Shown: positions 17,354-24,222 of the stretch, one piece after another
Layout: the number at the start of each line of letters is the position of its first letter
Numbering within the stretch: the first letter of the stretch is position 1
Assembly: GCA_964448645.1 (NCBI GenBank)
Contig: CAYUZY010000014.1
Location: 1-24,222 of the forward strand
Direction: 5' to 3'
Source: GCA-2719315 sp964448645
GTDB taxonomy: Bacteria; Bacteroidota; Bacteroidia; Flavobacteriales; Flavobacteriaceae
DNA: 24,222 nucleotides
Translations under genes and position numbers: made by a program
Notes under the pieces: model-generated
The model's input: the letters and a program-made list of their open reading frames with translations, nothing else
What the model was told of the DNA's origin: nothing
The model's database searches: none

Positions 17354-17366
17354 AAATAATGCATAG
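17346..17366 (-). promoter_or_regulatory. Perfect 7-bp hairpin over the actA start region
   Basis: CTATGCA, seven spacer bases, then TGCATAG. In the actA transcript the stem would enclose the out-of-frame ATG (17362-17364) and the first in-frame TTG (17351-17353). It could limit ribosome access or be a binding site for a regulator. No other start-proximal signal is obvious. Whether it lies inside the mRNA depends on where transcription begins, which I cannot see. Confidence 0.45.
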
Positions 17367-17439
17367 ACTCGGTTTGGGAAACTCTTCTATTTAACAATTA
17401 TGTAATTTATAAAGATTCTAAATAAGAGAAAAGTAACAA

Positions 17440-17459
17440 AAATTTATTTTTATAAATTT
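17440..17459. repeat. AT-only inverted repeat between actA and the SPOR gene
   Basis: AAATTTAT, four T, ATAAATTT: a perfect 8-bp palindrome arm pair in the 138-base divergent intergenic region, just upstream of the SPOR-gene -7 element. In sequence this AT-rich it could arise by chance; an operator is possible. Confidence 0.3.
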
Positions 17460-17462
17460 AAC

Positions 17463-17470
17463 TACTTTTG
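17463..17470 (+). promoter_or_regulatory. Likely -7 element for the SPOR-domain gene
   Basis: TACTTTTG matches the Bacteroidota consensus TAnnTTTG exactly and ends 21 bases before the ATG at 17492, giving a short leader of roughly 15 bases. No clear TTG partner is seen about 20 bases upstream; the matching region is AT-only. Confidence 0.45.
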
Positions 17471-17491
17471 AATATATAAATAACAATAAAA

Positions 17492-17866
17492 ATGTATAAA
17501 TTATATATTCAAATTATTTTTTTTATTTCTTTTTTTAATTTTTCTTTTTCTCAAATTGGTGAAATAAATATTATCCAAGATTCGTTAATTTCTGAAATTG
17601 AAAAACTTAAAATTAAAATTGATAAAGAAAATTTTAAATCTGAATTTTATACTATTCAAATTTTTTACGGATCACTGGAAAAATCAAAAGATATTTTAGA
17701 AAATTTTAAAGAAAAATTTCCAAAAGAAAAAGCTTCTCTGAGTTTTGAAACACCAAATTATAAAGTTCAGTTTGGAAAATATAAATTTAAAATTAGAGGA
17801 ATAAAAAAATTAGATACTATAAAAAAACATTTTCCGTCAGCTTTTTTATTAAAAAAAGTTTTATAA
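17492..17866 (+). CDS. Small exported SPOR-domain-like protein
   Basis: A 124-residue protein with a signal peptide (residues 1-20, FFISFFNFSFS then Gln, a common Bacteroidota cleavage context). A short charged helical stretch follows (about 25-45), then a SPOR-type fold (about 51-120): an FYTIQIFYGSLEKSK first strand and helix, then YKVQFGKYKFK and a second helix ending IKKHFPSAFLLKK. SPOR domains usually bind denuded peptidoglycan glycans, so a periplasmic cell-wall role is likely. It stands alone on the plus strand, divergent from actA and convergent with infB, with which it shares six bases at the stops. Very AT-rich, lysine-rich coding. The family call rests on pattern, not a search; the specific role is unknown. 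Confidence 0.8.
   Translation: MYKLYIQIIFFISFFNFSFSQIGEINIIQDSLISEIEKLKIKIDKENFKSEFYTIQIFYGSLEKSKDILENFKEKFPKEKASLSFETPNYKVQFGKYKFKIRGIKKLDTIKKHFPSAFLLKKVL
17841..17858. terminator. Candidate bidirectional terminator between the SPOR gene and infB
   Basis: CTTTTTT, four bases, AAAAAAG, followed on the plus strand by a T-rich run (17859-17872). It sits inside the last codons of the SPOR gene and just beyond the infB stop. The stem is nearly all A:T, so it is weak; the convergent layout makes some terminator necessary here. Confidence 0.3.
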
Positions 17867-20524
17867 TTTTTTCTTAATTGCAATCTCTTGAAAACATTCT
17901 ATATTATCTCCAACTTTCAAGTCATTATAATCTTTAAGTTGAATACCGCAATCGTATCCTTTAGCAACTTCCTTAACATCATCCTTAAATCTTTTAAGTG
18001 AAATTAAACTTCCAGAATGTTCAACTATACCTTCTCTTATAATTCTAACCCCAGAATTTTTCAAAATTTTACCAGTCAAAACCATACACCCAGCAATTGT
18101 TCCCACTTTTGAAATTTTATACACTTCTCTAACTTCTGCAGTTCCTGTAATTTCTTCTTTCATTTCAGGGGATAACATACCTTCCATAGCATCCTTTACA
18201 TCATTAATTGCGTCATAAATTATTGAGTATGAGCGAATATCAATTTCTTCCTTTTCAGCTAAACTTCTCGCATTTGAAATAGGTCTAACATTAAATCCAA
18301 TTACTATAGCGTCTGAAGCTGAAGCCAGTAAAACATCTGATTCCGTTATCGCTCCAACACCTTTATGAATAATTTTAACTTCTATTTCATCTGTAGATAA
18401 TTTCTGTAGGGAATCTGTTATAGCCTCAACTGAACCATCAACATCACCCTTTAAAATAATATTAAGTTCTTTAAATTCTCCAAGAGCTATTCTCCTTCCA
18501 ATCTCATCTAAAGTTATATGCCTTTGTGTTCTTACACTTTGTTCTCTAATTAATTGGGTTCTTTTTGAAGCAATTTGTTTAGCTTCACGCTCATCTTCAA
18601 GTACATAAAAAGAATCTCCAGCTTGAGGAGCTCCATCAAGGCCAAGGATTGAAATAGGTGAAGATGGTGGAGCTTCATCCAAATTATTACCTCTTTCATC
18701 AAACATTGCTTTGATTTTACCACTATGTTTACCTGCTAATAAATAATCTCCAATTTTTAATGTTCCATTTTGAACAAGAATAGTTGAAACGTAACCTCTG
18801 CCTTTATCTAAAAAAGCTTCAACAACTGTTCCTTTTCCTCTTTTCAATGGATTTGCTTTAAGCTCTAAAAGTTCAGCTTCAAGTAAAACTTTTTCAAGCA
18901 ATTCATTAACTCCTATACCTTTTAAAGCTGAAATGTCATGTGACTGGATTTTTCCTCCCCAATCTTCAACCATTAAGTTCATTCCAGCCAAAGATTCTTT
19001 AATTTTGTCAGGATTTGAATTCGGTCTATCAATTTTATTTATTGCAAAAACTATAGGAACATTAGCTGCTTGAGCATGACTAATAGCTTCTTTGGTTTGA
19101 GGCATTATATTATCATCAGCAGCAATTACTATAATAGCAATATCCGTAACTTGAGCTCCTCTTGCCCTCATGGCAGTAAATGCTTCATGACCAGGAGTGT
19201 CAAGAAAAGTTATTTTTTGATTATTTTCCAGCTCGACAGAATAAGCTCCTATATGTTGAGTAATTCCACCAGACTCTCCAGCAATAACATTTTCTTTTCT
19301 TATATAATCTAAAAGTGAAGTTTTACCATGATCGACATGACCCATCACAGTAACTATTGGATGACGTGGTTTTAAATCCTTTTCATCATCTTTTTCTTCA
19401 ACAATAATATCTTCTTCAGACTCTGCTTTTTCAAAAGAAACTTCATAACCAAATTCTTCAGCAACTATTGTTAAAGTTTCTGCATCTAATCTTTGATTCA
19501 TTGTAACCATAATACCTAAAGACATACATGCAGATATAATTTCAGTAGTATTAACCTCCATCATTGTTGCCACTTCTGAGGCGGTAATAAATTCAGTGAC
19601 TTTTAAAACTTTACTTTCTTCTTTTATTTGTTCTAATTCTTCTTCAGATTTAATTCTATGTTGATCTCTTTTATCTCTTCTATATTTTGCTCCTTTTGAC
19701 TTTGTTGAGCTTCCTTGAAGTTTTTCTAAAGTTTCTCTAATTTGCTTTTGAACCTCTTCTTCTGAGGGTTCTTCTTTTTTTATGAAATCTCTTTTTTTAT
19801 TTATAGGTTTTTTTGATAAAATATTTTTATCAGGAACTGTTTGATTTTTTCTAGGGTCTTTACTTATTCTTTTTCTTTTTCTTTTTCTAGCATCTTCAAT
19901 ATTTTTTTCTTTTTTATTAATTTCATCAATATTTAATTTCTCACCCGTTTTTATTGGCCCTGAAAGTTTCTGATAATTAGTTTTTACTGTTTCATTAATT
20001 TTTTCATTTTCTACTTCAGTGTTTTTTTCTTCACTGATTAAATCTTTTTCTTGTGACTCTTTATCTATATTTTGTATTTTAATTTTTTCCGATTCACTTT
20101 CAGTCTTTACATCCTTTAAGTCTTCCTTTTTTAATTCTTTAATTTTAAGATTTTCTTTTTTATCTAGATCTATTTTTCCTAGCATTTTAGGTTTATGAAT
20201 AGGCCTTCTGAATAAATCAATTTTTTCCTTTTTAAAAACATTCTCTTTTTGTAGTTGATTATTTTCCTCTTGCGCAATTCTTATGTTCTCTTTTTCTTCT
20301 TTCTCTTTTCTTTTTACTTCAGTAATTTCATCAGAAGCAACTCTATCAGTTTTATCTCCCTCAAATTCATCCAATAAAATTTGATAAACCTCATTTGTTA
20401 TTTTTGAAGTTGGTCGAATATCAATATTTATTTTTTTCTTAACAAGAAACTCCGAAACCCTGTCTAATGAAATGTTTAGTTCCCTTAGCACCTTATTTAT
20501 CCTTACACTTGGTTTATCCGTCAT
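17861..20524 (-). CDS. infB: Translation initiation factor IF-2
   Basis: GTPase that delivers initiator fMet-tRNA to the 30S subunit and promotes subunit joining. It has 887 residues. Parts in order: an N-terminal IF2N domain (about 3-50, VRINKVLRELNISLDRVSEFL); a long Lys/Glu-rich linker (about 55-300) rich in KEKE runs; a second IF2N-like domain (about 308-365, ITASEVATMMEV); the G domain with GHVDHGKT near 394-401, DTPGHEAFTAMRARG near 441-455 and NKID near 495; then beta-barrel domains II and III and the C2 fMet-tRNA-binding domain (VREVYKISKVGTIAGC onward). It is third in rimP-nusA-infB, 37 bases after nusA. Its stop codon shares TTATAA with the convergent SPOR gene. Confidence 0.98.
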   Translation of the reverse strand: MTDKPSVRINKVLRELNISLDRVSEFLVKKKINIDIRPTSKITNEVYQILLDEFEGDKTDRVASDEITEVKRKEKEEKENIRIAQEENNQLQKENVFKKEKIDLFRRPIHKPKMLGKIDLDKKENLKIKELKKEDLKDVKTESESEKIKIQNIDKESQEKDLISEEKNTEVENEKINETVKTNYQKLSGPIKTGEKLNIDEINKKEKNIEDARKRKRKRISKDPRKNQTVPDKNILSKKPINKKRDFIKKEEPSEEEVQKQIRETLEKLQGSSTKSKGAKYRRDKRDQHRIKSEEELEQIKEESKVLKVTEFITASEVATMMEVNTTEIISACMSLGIMVTMNQRLDAETLTIVAEEFGYEVSFEKAESEEDIIVEEKDDEKDLKPRHPIVTVMGHVDHGKTSLLDYIRKENVIAGESGGITQHIGAYSVELENNQKITFLDTPGHEAFTAMRARGAQVTDIAIIVIAADDNIMPQTKEAISHAQAANVPIVFAINKIDRPNSNPDKIKESLAGMNLMVEDWGGKIQSHDISALKGIGVNELLEKVLLEAELLELKANPLKRGKGTVVEAFLDKGRGYVSTILVQNGTLKIGDYLLAGKHSGKIKAMFDERGNNLDEAPPSSPISILGLDGAPQAGDSFYVLEDEREAKQIASKRTQLIREQSVRTQRHITLDEIGRRIALGEFKELNIILKGDVDGSVEAITDSLQKLSTDEIEVKIIHKGVGAITESDVLLASASDAIVIGFNVRPISNARSLAEKEEIDIRSYSIIYDAINDVKDAMEGMLSPEMKEEITGTAEVREVYKISKVGTIAGCMVLTGKILKNSGVRIIREGIVEHSGSLISLKRFKDDVKEVAKGYDCGIQLKDYNDLKVGDNIECFQEIAIKKKL

Positions 20525-20561
20525 AAATTATTTATTATAATCTAATAAAATTAAATTCAAT

Positions 20562-21794
20562 TTATTCCTCAAATTCTTCTTTAAGAATTCTAATCACATC
20601 CTTAACTGTTTCCTCTTCTAAATCAGTTCTTTTAATTAAATCTTCAGCTTCAAGCTCTAAAACACTTTTTGCTGTATCTAAGCCTACTTTTTTAAATTCA
20701 TCAATTACCCAAGAATCAATTTCATCTGAAAATTCTCGTAACTCAACATCTTCTTCCATTCCTTCTCTGTAAACATCAATTTCATAACCTGTTAGTTTTC
20801 CAGCTAATCTTATGTTAGAGCCTCCTTTACCAATTGCTTTTGAAACCTCTTCTGGATTTAAAGTCACCTCTACTGTTTTATTTTCTTCATCTATTTTCAA
20901 AGAATTAATTTTTGCAGGGCTCAAAGCTCTTGTAATATATAATTGTAAGTTATTAGTGTAATTTATTACATCAATATTTTCATTTCCTAATTCCCTAACA
21001 ATACTATGTATTCTAGACCCTTTCATTCCAACGCAAGCTCCAACAGGATCTATCCTGTCATCATATGAATCAACAGCAACTTTAGCCTTTTCTCCAGGAA
21101 TTCTTACTGCTTTTTTAATAGTTATCAAGCCATCAAAAACCTCAGGTATTTCTTGTTCAAATAATTTTTCTAAAAATCCAGGAGCTGTTCTTGAAAAAAT
21201 TATTCTTGGCTTGTTTCCTCTTAATTCAACACTTTCTATTACTCCCCTTACATTATCCCCTTTTCTAAAAAAATCACTAGGTATTTGTCTGTCTTTAGGC
21301 AGAATAAGCTCTGTTCCATCATCATCTAATAAAATTATTTCTCTACTTCTTATATGATGAACTTCTGCTGTGTATAGATCTCCTTCTCTCTCTTTATATT
21401 GTTTAAAAATATTATTACTATCATGCTCAAAAATTTTAGCAACTAAACTCTGTCTTAGGTATTGAATTGTTCTTCTTCCTAGGTCAACCAATTTAACTTC
21501 CTCAGAGACATCCTCTCCAACTTCAAAATCTGGCTCAATTTTTCTCGCCTCGGTCAATTCAATTTCTTGATTTGGATCTTCAACTTCATTATCCTTAACT
21601 ACAACTCTATTTCTCCATATTTCCAGATCACCTTTATCAGGGTTAATTATAATATCAAAGTTTTCATCATCTCCAAATTTTCTTCTTAATGTACTTCTAA
21701 ACACATCTTCTAAAATAACCATAAGAGTAACTCTGTCAATTAATTTTTCATCCTTGAAATCTGAAAACGAATCAATTAAAGCTAAATTTTCCAT
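20562..21794 (-). CDS. nusA: Transcription termination/antitermination factor NusA
   Basis: RNA polymerase-binding factor affecting pausing, termination and antitermination. It has 410 residues: the N-terminal RNAP-binding domain (about 1-125), an S1 domain (about 130-200, GDLYTAEVHHI and KGDNVRGVIESV), KH1 with GACVGMKGSRIHSIVREL (about 250-268), KH2 with AIGKGGSNIRLAGKL (about 320-335), and a short acidic C-terminal helical repeat (VGLDTAKSVLELEAEDLI, then VKDVIRILKEEFEE). The tail is shorter than in E. coli, as is usual in Bacteroidota. It sits 21 bases after rimP and 37 before infB, the conserved order. NusA is known in E. coli to influence its own operon. Confidence 0.98.
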   Translation of the reverse strand: MENLALIDSFSDFKDEKLIDRVTLMVILEDVFRSTLRRKFGDDENFDIIINPDKGDLEIWRNRVVVKDNEVEDPNQEIELTEARKIEPDFEVGEDVSEEVKLVDLGRRTIQYLRQSLVAKIFEHDSNNIFKQYKEREGDLYTAEVHHIRSREIILLDDDGTELILPKDRQIPSDFFRKGDNVRGVIESVELRGNKPRIIFSRTAPGFLEKLFEQEIPEVFDGLITIKKAVRIPGEKAKVAVDSYDDRIDPVGACVGMKGSRIHSIVRELGNENIDVINYTNNLQLYITRALSPAKINSLKIDEENKTVEVTLNPEEVSKAIGKGGSNIRLAGKLTGYEIDVYREGMEEDVELREFSDEIDSWVIDEFKKVGLDTAKSVLELEAEDLIKRTDLEEETVKDVIRILKEEFEE

Positions 21795-21815
21795 ATTATT
21801 AATTTTTATTTTTTT

Positions 21816-22277
21816 TTAAATAACCACTTTTGAACTTTTAACATCAGAAAATAATAATGTCTTATTTTTTACAACATTTATTTTACCTTTTCCAATTGGT
21901 TTTGATTCTCTTTGACTCCATTCAATTGTAAAACTATCATCATTAACTCTAGTTAACTCTCCTACTATTGGTTTTGCTTGATCAGTATAAACCTCTATTT
22001 TTCTGCCAACATTTTTTTTATACTGACGATTACTTATTAAAGGTGTTCCTATTCCTGAAGAAGAAACTTCAATTGAAAAGTTAAATTTCTCTCCATCAAT
22101 ATTGTTTTCAATATCTCTGCTAACATTTGCACAATCTTTTAAAGAAACTCCATTATCACCATCAATAATTAATTTAATATTATTATTAAGATTTACTTTC
22201 AAATCAATTAAAAATAAATCCTGATAATTCTTTAGAATTTCAAAAACTTTATTTTCTACTATTTCACTAAAAACCAT
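21816..22277 (-). CDS. rimP: Ribosome maturation factor RimP
   Basis: Cytosolic factor for 30S subunit maturation. The 153 residues show the two-part layout: an N-terminal alpha/beta domain (about 1-80, with GVSLKDCANVSRDIEN and the conserved FSIEVSSSGIGTPL), and a C-terminal SH3-like domain (about 85-150, GRKIEVYTDQAKPIVGEL). The family usually has SPGxxRPL at the signature; here it reads SSGIGTPL, a mild variation seen in Bacteroidota-type proteins. First gene of rimP-nusA-infB, preceded by a consensus promoter and a leader ending in ten T just before the ATG at 22275-22277. Confidence 0.95.
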   Translation of the reverse strand: MVFSEIVENKVFEILKNYQDLFLIDLKVNLNNNIKLIIDGDNGVSLKDCANVSRDIENNIDGEKFNFSIEVSSSGIGTPLISNRQYKKNVGRKIEVYTDQAKPIVGELTRVNDDSFTIEWSQRESKPIGKGKINVVKNKTLLFSDVKSSKVVI

Positions 22278-22280
22278 ACC

Positions 22281-22334
22281 AAAAAAAAAAGGGACCTATT
22301 AGTCGCCTCTGATCTTATTTTTTCAAAATGCACA
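22281..22334 (-). promoter_or_regulatory. U-rich leader of the rimP-nusA-infB transcript
   Basis: Between the promoter and the rimP start, the transcript carries an imperfect stem (GGCGAC, six bases, GTCCC at 22291-22307) and then ten U immediately before GGU-AUG. A stem followed by a U-run is the layout of an intrinsic terminator, so attenuation or NusA-sensitive pausing is possible; the stem is short with one mismatch. No Shine-Dalgarno sequence is visible. Confidence 0.3.
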
Positions 22335-22365
22335 CAAATATAGTTTTATTATTTGTGAAATACAA
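22335..22365 (-). promoter_or_regulatory. Consensus Bacteroidota promoter for rimP-nusA-infB
   Basis: On the minus strand, TTG (22363-22365), a 20-base spacer, and TATATTTG (22335-22342), an exact TAnnTTTG -7 element. This is the primary sigma factor pattern of Bacteroidota. Predicted transcription would start about 50 bases upstream of the rimP ATG. Confidence 0.6.
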
Positions 22366-22441
22366 TTATAACATATATCAGATAAAATATTCATTAATTT
22401 TTATTAATTACCTTTAAATAGTAATTCACAACTTATACTAA

Positions 22442-24222
22442 GTGAAAAAGTTACTTTTTGTTTTATTTTCTTTAATTCTTTACTCGAGTTGCACAAAAGA
22501 ATATACACTCAATGTAACGGTATCTCCCCCTGATGGCGGAAGTGTTTCTCCAGCTATAGGAACATATAAAGATGGTTCTTCGGTGTCTATAGTCGCTACT
22601 CCTGCTGGCGAATATGAGTTTTCAAGATGGTCTGGCGATGAGTCTGGAACATCTAATGTTCTAAATTTTGAAATGAATGGGAATAAAAATATTGTTGCCG
22701 AGTTTGTGAAAAGAAAATATTCTTTAACCATTAACACTCTGGGAGAAGGAACAGTTTCCGAGCAGCTTATATCTAGTGGAAAAAGCTCTGATTATTCATC
22801 TGGAAGTGTTGTAAAACTTACCGCTAATCCTTCCACAGGCTATTACTTTTCTGGATGGAGTGGAGATGTTACGGGAGATAATAACCCTGTTGAGATTAAT
22901 ATCGATCGGCCTAAAACCATCACCGCAAAATTTGAAAAACAATCTTATGCTTTAGAAGTGAAAATTGAAGGTGAAGGAACTGTAAGTGAAGAAATTGTAG
23001 CTACTGGAAAATCTACAGATTATCTCTATGGAACAACTGTAAGATTAACGCCTACACCCAATGAAGGATGGGATTTCATTAAATGGAAAGAAGATCACAC
23101 TGGAGAAGAAAACCCCTTGGAGATTGCAATAAGCGGCCCAACAAATATTACAGCAAATTTTGAATATGGTATTTTTTTAGAAAGCGTAGGTCGATGGAAA
23201 CTAAAAAAGAAAAAAGGAACAGAACTTCCTCCAATAATTGATCAGAAATCAATGGTTGTCTCATCCTCTATAGATGTATCAAGTATTATCTTTAATAAAG
23301 ATTATAGTTATATTTTAAATACGACTACGGGACAAATAAGTGGAACATTTGATGTTATTTCTAACACGGAAATTAAACTTATAAATGTGGGTGTGATTAC
23401 AAATATTTCGATAACAGGAGGGCAAATTAACTTTACTATAAATGTTCTTGGGGTATTTAAGTTTGATGTCTCTGGAACAAAAGACACACTCTTCCAAGCT
23501 GGAAAAGTATCTATCCCTGATACCAATTTTGAGCAAGCTCTTATTGATTCAGGTTATGATGATGCTTTAGATACCTATGTTGATTTTCTAACTGTTCTTG
23601 ATATTACTCAACTCGATTTAAGTAACCGATCTATTTCTGATTTTAGCGGTTTAGAATATTTTACAAACCTTGAAGATCTTAATTTAAGCGGAAATGGAAT
23701 TAGTCAAATTCCTTTAGTGAACTATACAAAACTTACAACTTTAAATCTTAGTGGAAACAGTTTTAATCAATTGGATTTCTCAAATAATAGTCAACTGAGT
23801 TCTTTAAACATAAGTGGTAATCCAAATTTAACATGTGTCAAGGTGGAGCCTTCTCTAATTGGTAATATTCCTGTTGGATGGATCTATGACTCCACAACTA
23901 GTTTCGAATTGGAATGTGATTGTCCTACTCTTTCTCTTACCTCAGGATCTATTAATCAAACTATCTGTAGTGGGGATGCTATACAACCTATCACTTTTGA
24001 TTTTGGAGGAAGTGGGGTTTCAGTTATTGTGGAACAAACTATTCCTTCTGGATTAACATCAAGTATTAGTAATAATACATTAAGTATTTCGGGGACTCCT
24101 ATTTTGTCTAATTACTCCTATAGTTTTTCAGTTAAAACCTCTGGGGGTAATCAAAATTGCAGTCAAGTTTCTCAAACCATAACTATTAATAGAGATTTAG
24201 ACTCGCCGATTATAAATCTTAT
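22442..24222 (+). CDS. Surface lipoprotein with InlB-type repeats, LRR region and Ig-like repeat (partial, 3' end outside)
   Basis: An open frame of 593 codons runs to the window end without a stop. I chose GTG at 22442-22444: a TAA lies immediately upstream in frame, and the GTG gives a clean lipoprotein signal (MKKLLFVLFSLILYSSC, Cys17, then TKEY). Parts in order: three divergent InlB B-type (Listeria-Bacteroides) repeats at about 21-91, 93-166 and 168-243, each with a GW/RW-S/K-GD core and an xITAxFE-type end; a beta-rich stretch about 244-350 starting GRWKLKKKKG (lipocalin-like at best); a cap motif IPDTNFEQALIDSGYDD; an LRR region (about 386-468, repeated LxxLNLSGN); then, after a CDC motif, an Ig-like repeat (SGTP...NYSYSFSVKTSGG) common in flavobacterial surface proteins. 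It probably acts in adhesion or ligand binding; no enzyme motif is visible. Confidence 0.88.
   Translation, partial: MKKLLFVLFSLILYSSCTKEYTLNVTVSPPDGGSVSPAIGTYKDGSSVSIVATPAGEYEFSRWSGDESGTSNVLNFEMNGNKNIVAEFVKRKYSLTINTLGEGTVSEQLISSGKSSDYSSGSVVKLTANPSTGYYFSGWSGDVTGDNNPVEINIDRPKTITAKFEKQSYALEVKIEGEGTVSEEIVATGKSTDYLYGTTVRLTPTPNEGWDFIKWKEDHTGEENPLEIAISGPTNITANFEYGIFLESVGRWKLKKKKGTELPPIIDQKSMVVSSSIDVSSIIFNKDYSYILNTTTGQISGTFDVISNTEIKLINVGVITNISITGGQINFTINVLGVFKFDVSGTKDTLFQAGKVSIPDTNFEQALIDSGYDDALDTYVDFLTVLDITQLDLSNRSISDFSGLEYFTNLEDLNLSGNGISQIPLVNYTKLTTLNLSGNSFNQLDFSNNSQLSSLNISGNPNLTCVKVEPSLIGNIPVGWIYDSTTSFELECDCPTLSLTSGSINQTICSGDAIQPITFDFGGSGVSVIVEQTIPSGLTSSISNNTLSISGTPILSNYSYSFSVKTSGGNQNCSQVSQTITINRDLDSPIINL

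Noticed and set aside
19600..20340. Frameshift or repeat expansion in the Lys/Glu-rich part of infB
   Set aside because: Long charged linkers between IF2N domains are usual in IF-2, and the frame is continuous with intact domains on both sides.
22480..22737. Minus-strand 85-residue frame near the right end
   Set aside because: It lies opposite the plus-strand lipoprotein, whose signal peptide and InlB repeats are clear in the other strand.
23308..23536. Two overlapping minus-strand frames of 72-73 residues
   Set aside because: Both are antisense to the lipoprotein's beta-rich region, and neither shows a motif or signal.
1..24222. CRISPR array, tRNA, insertion sequence, prophage or toxin-antitoxin system
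   Set aside because: I saw no regularly spaced repeats, no cloverleaf-like or CCA-ended stretch, no transposase or integrase motifs and no small gene pair; the gene content is housekeeping plus surface proteins.

Overview
The window reads as a low-GC chromosome segment from a member of the Bacteroidota, most likely a marine-type flavobacterium. Evidence: a SusC/SusD pair, an alternative complex III (ACIII) operon joined to an aa3-type oxidase, a carboxypeptidase-D-like domain on the TonB-dependent transporter, Bacteroidota-style lipoproteins, consensus TAnnTTTG promoter elements, and almost no Shine-Dalgarno sequences. Coding is dense; no stretch over 300 bases lacks a gene. I see no tRNA, rRNA, CRISPR array, insertion sequence or integrase.

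Layout, left to right. (1) 1-3981, minus strand: susC then susD. The susD frame meets an in-frame TAG at 16-18 after only 254 residues, about half the usual family length. (2) 3982-4219: an intergenic stretch with two small perfect inverted repeats. (3) 4220-17353, minus strand: a probable single operon, transcribed right to left as actA-actB-actC-actD-actE-actF-ctaC-ctaD-ruvB-queG. (4) 17492-17866, plus strand: a small exported SPOR-domain protein whose stop shares six bases with the infB stop. (5) 17861-22277, minus strand: rimP-nusA-infB, behind a good consensus promoter at 22335-22365. (6) 22442 to the window end, plus strand: a large surface lipoprotein starting at GTG, cut off by the window edge. 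It holds three InlB-type repeats, a leucine-rich-repeat region and an Ig-like repeat.

How the genes work together. ActA-F oxidise menaquinol and pass electrons through many c hemes to the CtaC CuA centre and the CtaD binuclear centre. The physical order fits the known ACIII-aa3 supercomplex of flavobacteria. RuvB (Holliday-junction branch migration) and QueG (queuosine synthesis, an Fe-S enzyme) trail this unit. RimP, NusA and IF-2 form the familiar ribosome-maturation, transcription and translation-initiation cluster. SusCD imports an unknown glycan or peptide.

I did not find a convincing undescribed system. The points most worth checking are the susD nonsense codon, the actA start (no in-frame ATG, and a perfect hairpin over the only early start candidates), two palindromes upstream of susC, the U-rich rimP leader, and the mosaic lipoprotein at the right edge.
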